Source: Bacilli bacterium (lineage in GTDB: Bacteria; Bacillota; Bacilli; Tumebacillales; JAQBPP01). Taken from it: a stretch of 6,064 nucleotides of DNA. Positions 4,444 to 6,064 of the stretch are shown here, one piece after another; position 1 is the stretch's first letter, and every line of letters starts with the position of its first letter. A program made the position numbers and the translations under genes. A model generated the notes under the pieces. That model was not told where the DNA came from. It searched no databases and worked only from the letters and a program-made list of their open reading frames with translations. The stretch covers positions 1-6,064 of the forward strand of contig JAQBPP010000216.1 in the NCBI GenBank assembly GCA_028287455.1. Direction: 5' to 3'.

Positions 4444-6012
4444 TCACCATAGATCAGGTGAGTACCCCATCTGCTCCAGCGTTTTCGCAACGTTTTCAAA
4501 CGCTTCTTCCCTAATTAACAAGTGTCTGTCGCCAATTCGTCCCCAGACTTCGCTTTTTATGCCTGGCAATTGAACTACTTCGTCAGCTACTTCTGGTGTT
4601 CTGCATTCCATCACTGCTGCTTTGTACAAAGTCACTTTGCCATACTCCTCCATCCACGTTTGCATCATGCGCCTTACATTAACGGGCATTAGACCACCGC
4701 TGGCACGATCCAGAAACTCAAACAAAGAACTGTCGGTCCACCCGACGCGAATGGCGCGCTGAGTGGTGGTTTTATTGATGCGATAGACCCTCATCATATC
4801 CACGCTGCGCAGATCGGCCATGTCTTCAAGATCTTTGCAGTAGACATCGACGCACTCCTTTGGCACAAGCACTTCAAAATTCGGTTGAATAAACAAGACT
4901 GGTTCTGTTTCTTTCTGAGTGTCAGGCTCAGCCTGCGCCCAGGATGCCGGGACGACAGACGAATCGTTCATGCGCACAACATGCACGCCAGTGGACAACG
5001 ACCCATATTGCAGCAGCCCCAGGTGCACCAGCATGCCAATGATGCGACGTTCAAATAGTATATCTTCAGTGTCGAAGTAGTAAGACGCAAGATAAGGTTG
5101 AATCACCTTTTTCAACGAATCCACTGTCACCCAATTTCCTTCACACACCGTTTGGATGGATGCGATAATCAGGCTTAGCCGCGGAATCGGCCGGCGATAC
5201 AGCAGTGCATAAGAATTGAGCAGATCAGCTTTGCGATCAACAAGTGATTGTTGCGCCCACTCTTTGCCTTCCTGCGTGATGCGAAGCACTCCCGCCTCGA
5301 GATCTTCCTGAATCAGCGCGCGCAGATAACAGTAATCGTATATAAACGCGAATCGGTCAGGATATTGATGAAACCTTCTTCCATACCCGAAGCGCCATCC
5401 CGTGCCGGACAGCGGCTCTTCCTGCAGTTCAGACAACTCCATCAACTTCTCGAATTGTTTTTTAAAAATTGTCCCGTCCACCGTGAGCTTTAAACCAGGA
5501 CTTACGGCGCGCTGTAAAAAGGTGGAAATGTCGCGCAAAATCGATCCCGCTTCTTCCCGCCAGATCACCGGATCTTCACTCGAAAGTTCCACTTGCGATT
5601 TAACTGTTTCCGTCAGCGTTTGACGCATTTGCAGCCGAATTTCATCCGGAATTATATATTTATAAAGAGACTCCCGCGAACCGACCCGATAAATCCAGCC
5701 TTGCTGCATTAACTTGGATAAAATAGGCTTCTTAACAGGAAATCGTGCAGCAGCCCGTTTTGTAATGACGTCCACATCTTCCGCAGAAAGCTCATTGCGG
5801 GGATAAAGAGCAAGCTGCACCCATACATCGCGAACTGCTTCTTCCGACACCTGCCTATAAGCATCTGATACAAACGATCTGCGCCGGAACGTTTGCAAAA
5901 TCGTGGAGATCAGATCATTCTTGCTGAATCTGGAGCACTCCAATTGATAATTGCTGGCGATATCCCGCAAGAGTAAGATATCAGTTTGCAGCAAGCAATC
6001 ACCTAGACGCAT
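4444..6012 (-). CDS. helicase-associated domain protein (Helicase_C_3/PF13625-like)
   Basis: This 522-residue protein shows no Walker A or DEAD/DEAH box and so is not itself an ATPase motor. Its C-terminal third has the look of the Helicase_C_3 domain (about 372-470), beginning FIQPNFEVLVP (374-384) and continuing through a helical SVDMMRVYRINKTTTQRAI segment; a short tail (about 475-522) resembles a DNA- or protein-binding add-on. The N-terminal 370 residues are mostly helical and winged-helix-like in appearance, without a motif I can name. In actinobacteria, proteins with this domain sit beside an XPB-type helicase, and the fragment just upstream here fits that pattern, so a partner role in DNA repair or unwinding is inferred. 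I chose the ATG at 6012 because GAAGGTGA precedes it by 4 nt; the ATG at 6033 has no ribosome binding site. The start overlaps the upstream gene by 10 nt, pointing to translational coupling. Confidence 0.8.
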   Translation of the reverse strand: MRLGDCLLQTDILLLRDIASNYQLECSRFSKNDLISTILQTFRRRSFVSDAYRQVSEEAVRDVWVQLALYPRNELSAEDVDVITKRAAARFPVKKPILSKLMQQGWIYRVGSRESLYKYIIPDEIRLQMRQTLTETVKSQVELSSEDPVIWREEAGSILRDISTFLQRAVSPGLKLTVDGTIFKKQFEKLMELSELQEEPLSGTGWRFGYGRRFHQYPDRFAFIYDYCYLRALIQEDLEAGVLRITQEGKEWAQQSLVDRKADLLNSYALLYRRPIPRLSLIIASIQTVCEGNWVTVDSLKKVIQPYLASYYFDTEDILFERRIIGMLVHLGLLQYGSLSTGVHVVRMNDSSVVPASWAQAEPDTQKETEPVLFIQPNFEVLVPKECVDVYCKDLEDMADLRSVDMMRVYRINKTTTQRAIRVGWTDSSLFEFLDRASGGLMPVNVRRMMQTWMEEYGKVTLYKAAVMECRTPEVADEVVQLPGIKSEVWGRIGDRHLLIREEAFENVAKTLEQMGYSPDLW

Positions 6013-6064
6013 ACGTTCACCTTCTTTAACCATTCTGTTTCGGACACAATCTCATACGAGTACC
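6003..6064 (-). CDS. C-terminal end of upstream gene, probably XPB/Ssl2-type helicase (partial)
   Basis: A minus-strand frame enters from the right edge and reads 19 codons, YSYEIVSETEWLKKVNVCV, to a TAG at 6003-6005. The first residues resemble the EQGYxYEI-type end of bacterial XPB helicases, in which a last beta strand closes the second RecA-like domain. The call rests on this short tail and on the known pairing of XPB helicases with Helicase_C_3 proteins, so the function is an inference. The stop lies 10 nt inside the next gene, and the ribosome binding site of that gene lies within this coding sequence. No motor motifs are inside the window. Confidence 0.5.
   Translation of the reverse strand, partial: YSYEIVSETEWLKKVNVCV

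Overview
The window looks like a chromosomal segment of a spore-former-type Firmicute (Bacillales; an Alicyclobacillaceae/Effusibacillus/Tumebacillus-like genome is my guess, not shown by the sequence). The evidence is a menaquinol:cytochrome c reductase operon (qcrA-qcrB-qcrC) of the Gram-positive layout, with a b6-type cytochrome b and a fused subunit IV-cytochrome c, beside a ReoY/YpiB homologue. Base composition is moderate and every convincing gene lies on the minus strand, so gene order is read from right to left.

Right edge to left. (1) 6003-6064: the last 19 codons of a gene entering from the right, whose tail resembles the end of an XPB/Ssl2-type helicase. (2) 4444-6012: a 522-residue helicase-associated (Helicase_C_3, PF13625-like) protein whose start overlaps the preceding gene by 10 nt. 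A clear intrinsic terminator (4380-4409) ends this unit. (3) 3629-4177: ReoY (UPF0302 + IDEAL), a one-gene unit with its own terminator whose rising arm lies inside the last codons. (4) 2814-3518: a creatininase-family amidohydrolase starting at TTG, with several canonical active-site residues changed. (5) 2680-2708: a good sigma-A-type promoter (TTGACA-17-TAAGAT), then qcrA (Rieske), qcrB (cytochrome b6) and qcrC (subunit IV-cytochrome c), tightly packed and closed by a strong terminator (491-529).

The left 490 bases hold no convincing gene. They contain a roughly 220-bp imperfect palindrome (53-273), a second 16-bp hairpin (367-422) and a minus-strand promoter-like pair (436-463) located beyond the qcr terminator. 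Together these may be a decayed miniature mobile element or a structured non-coding transcript.

Functionally, the Qcr genes make the bc complex: QcrB and the N-terminal part of QcrC form the membrane quinol-oxidising core, QcrA carries electrons from menaquinol, and the QcrC haem c domain passes them on to oxidases. ReoY belongs to the ClpCP-MurA control circuit of peptidoglycan synthesis and is commonly a neighbour of qcr in Bacillales. The creatininase-like gene stands between reoY and qcrA, where B. subtilis has ypiF. No dramatic new system is obvious; the best leads are the left-hand palindrome, the altered creatininase-like active site and the helicase/helicase-associated pair.
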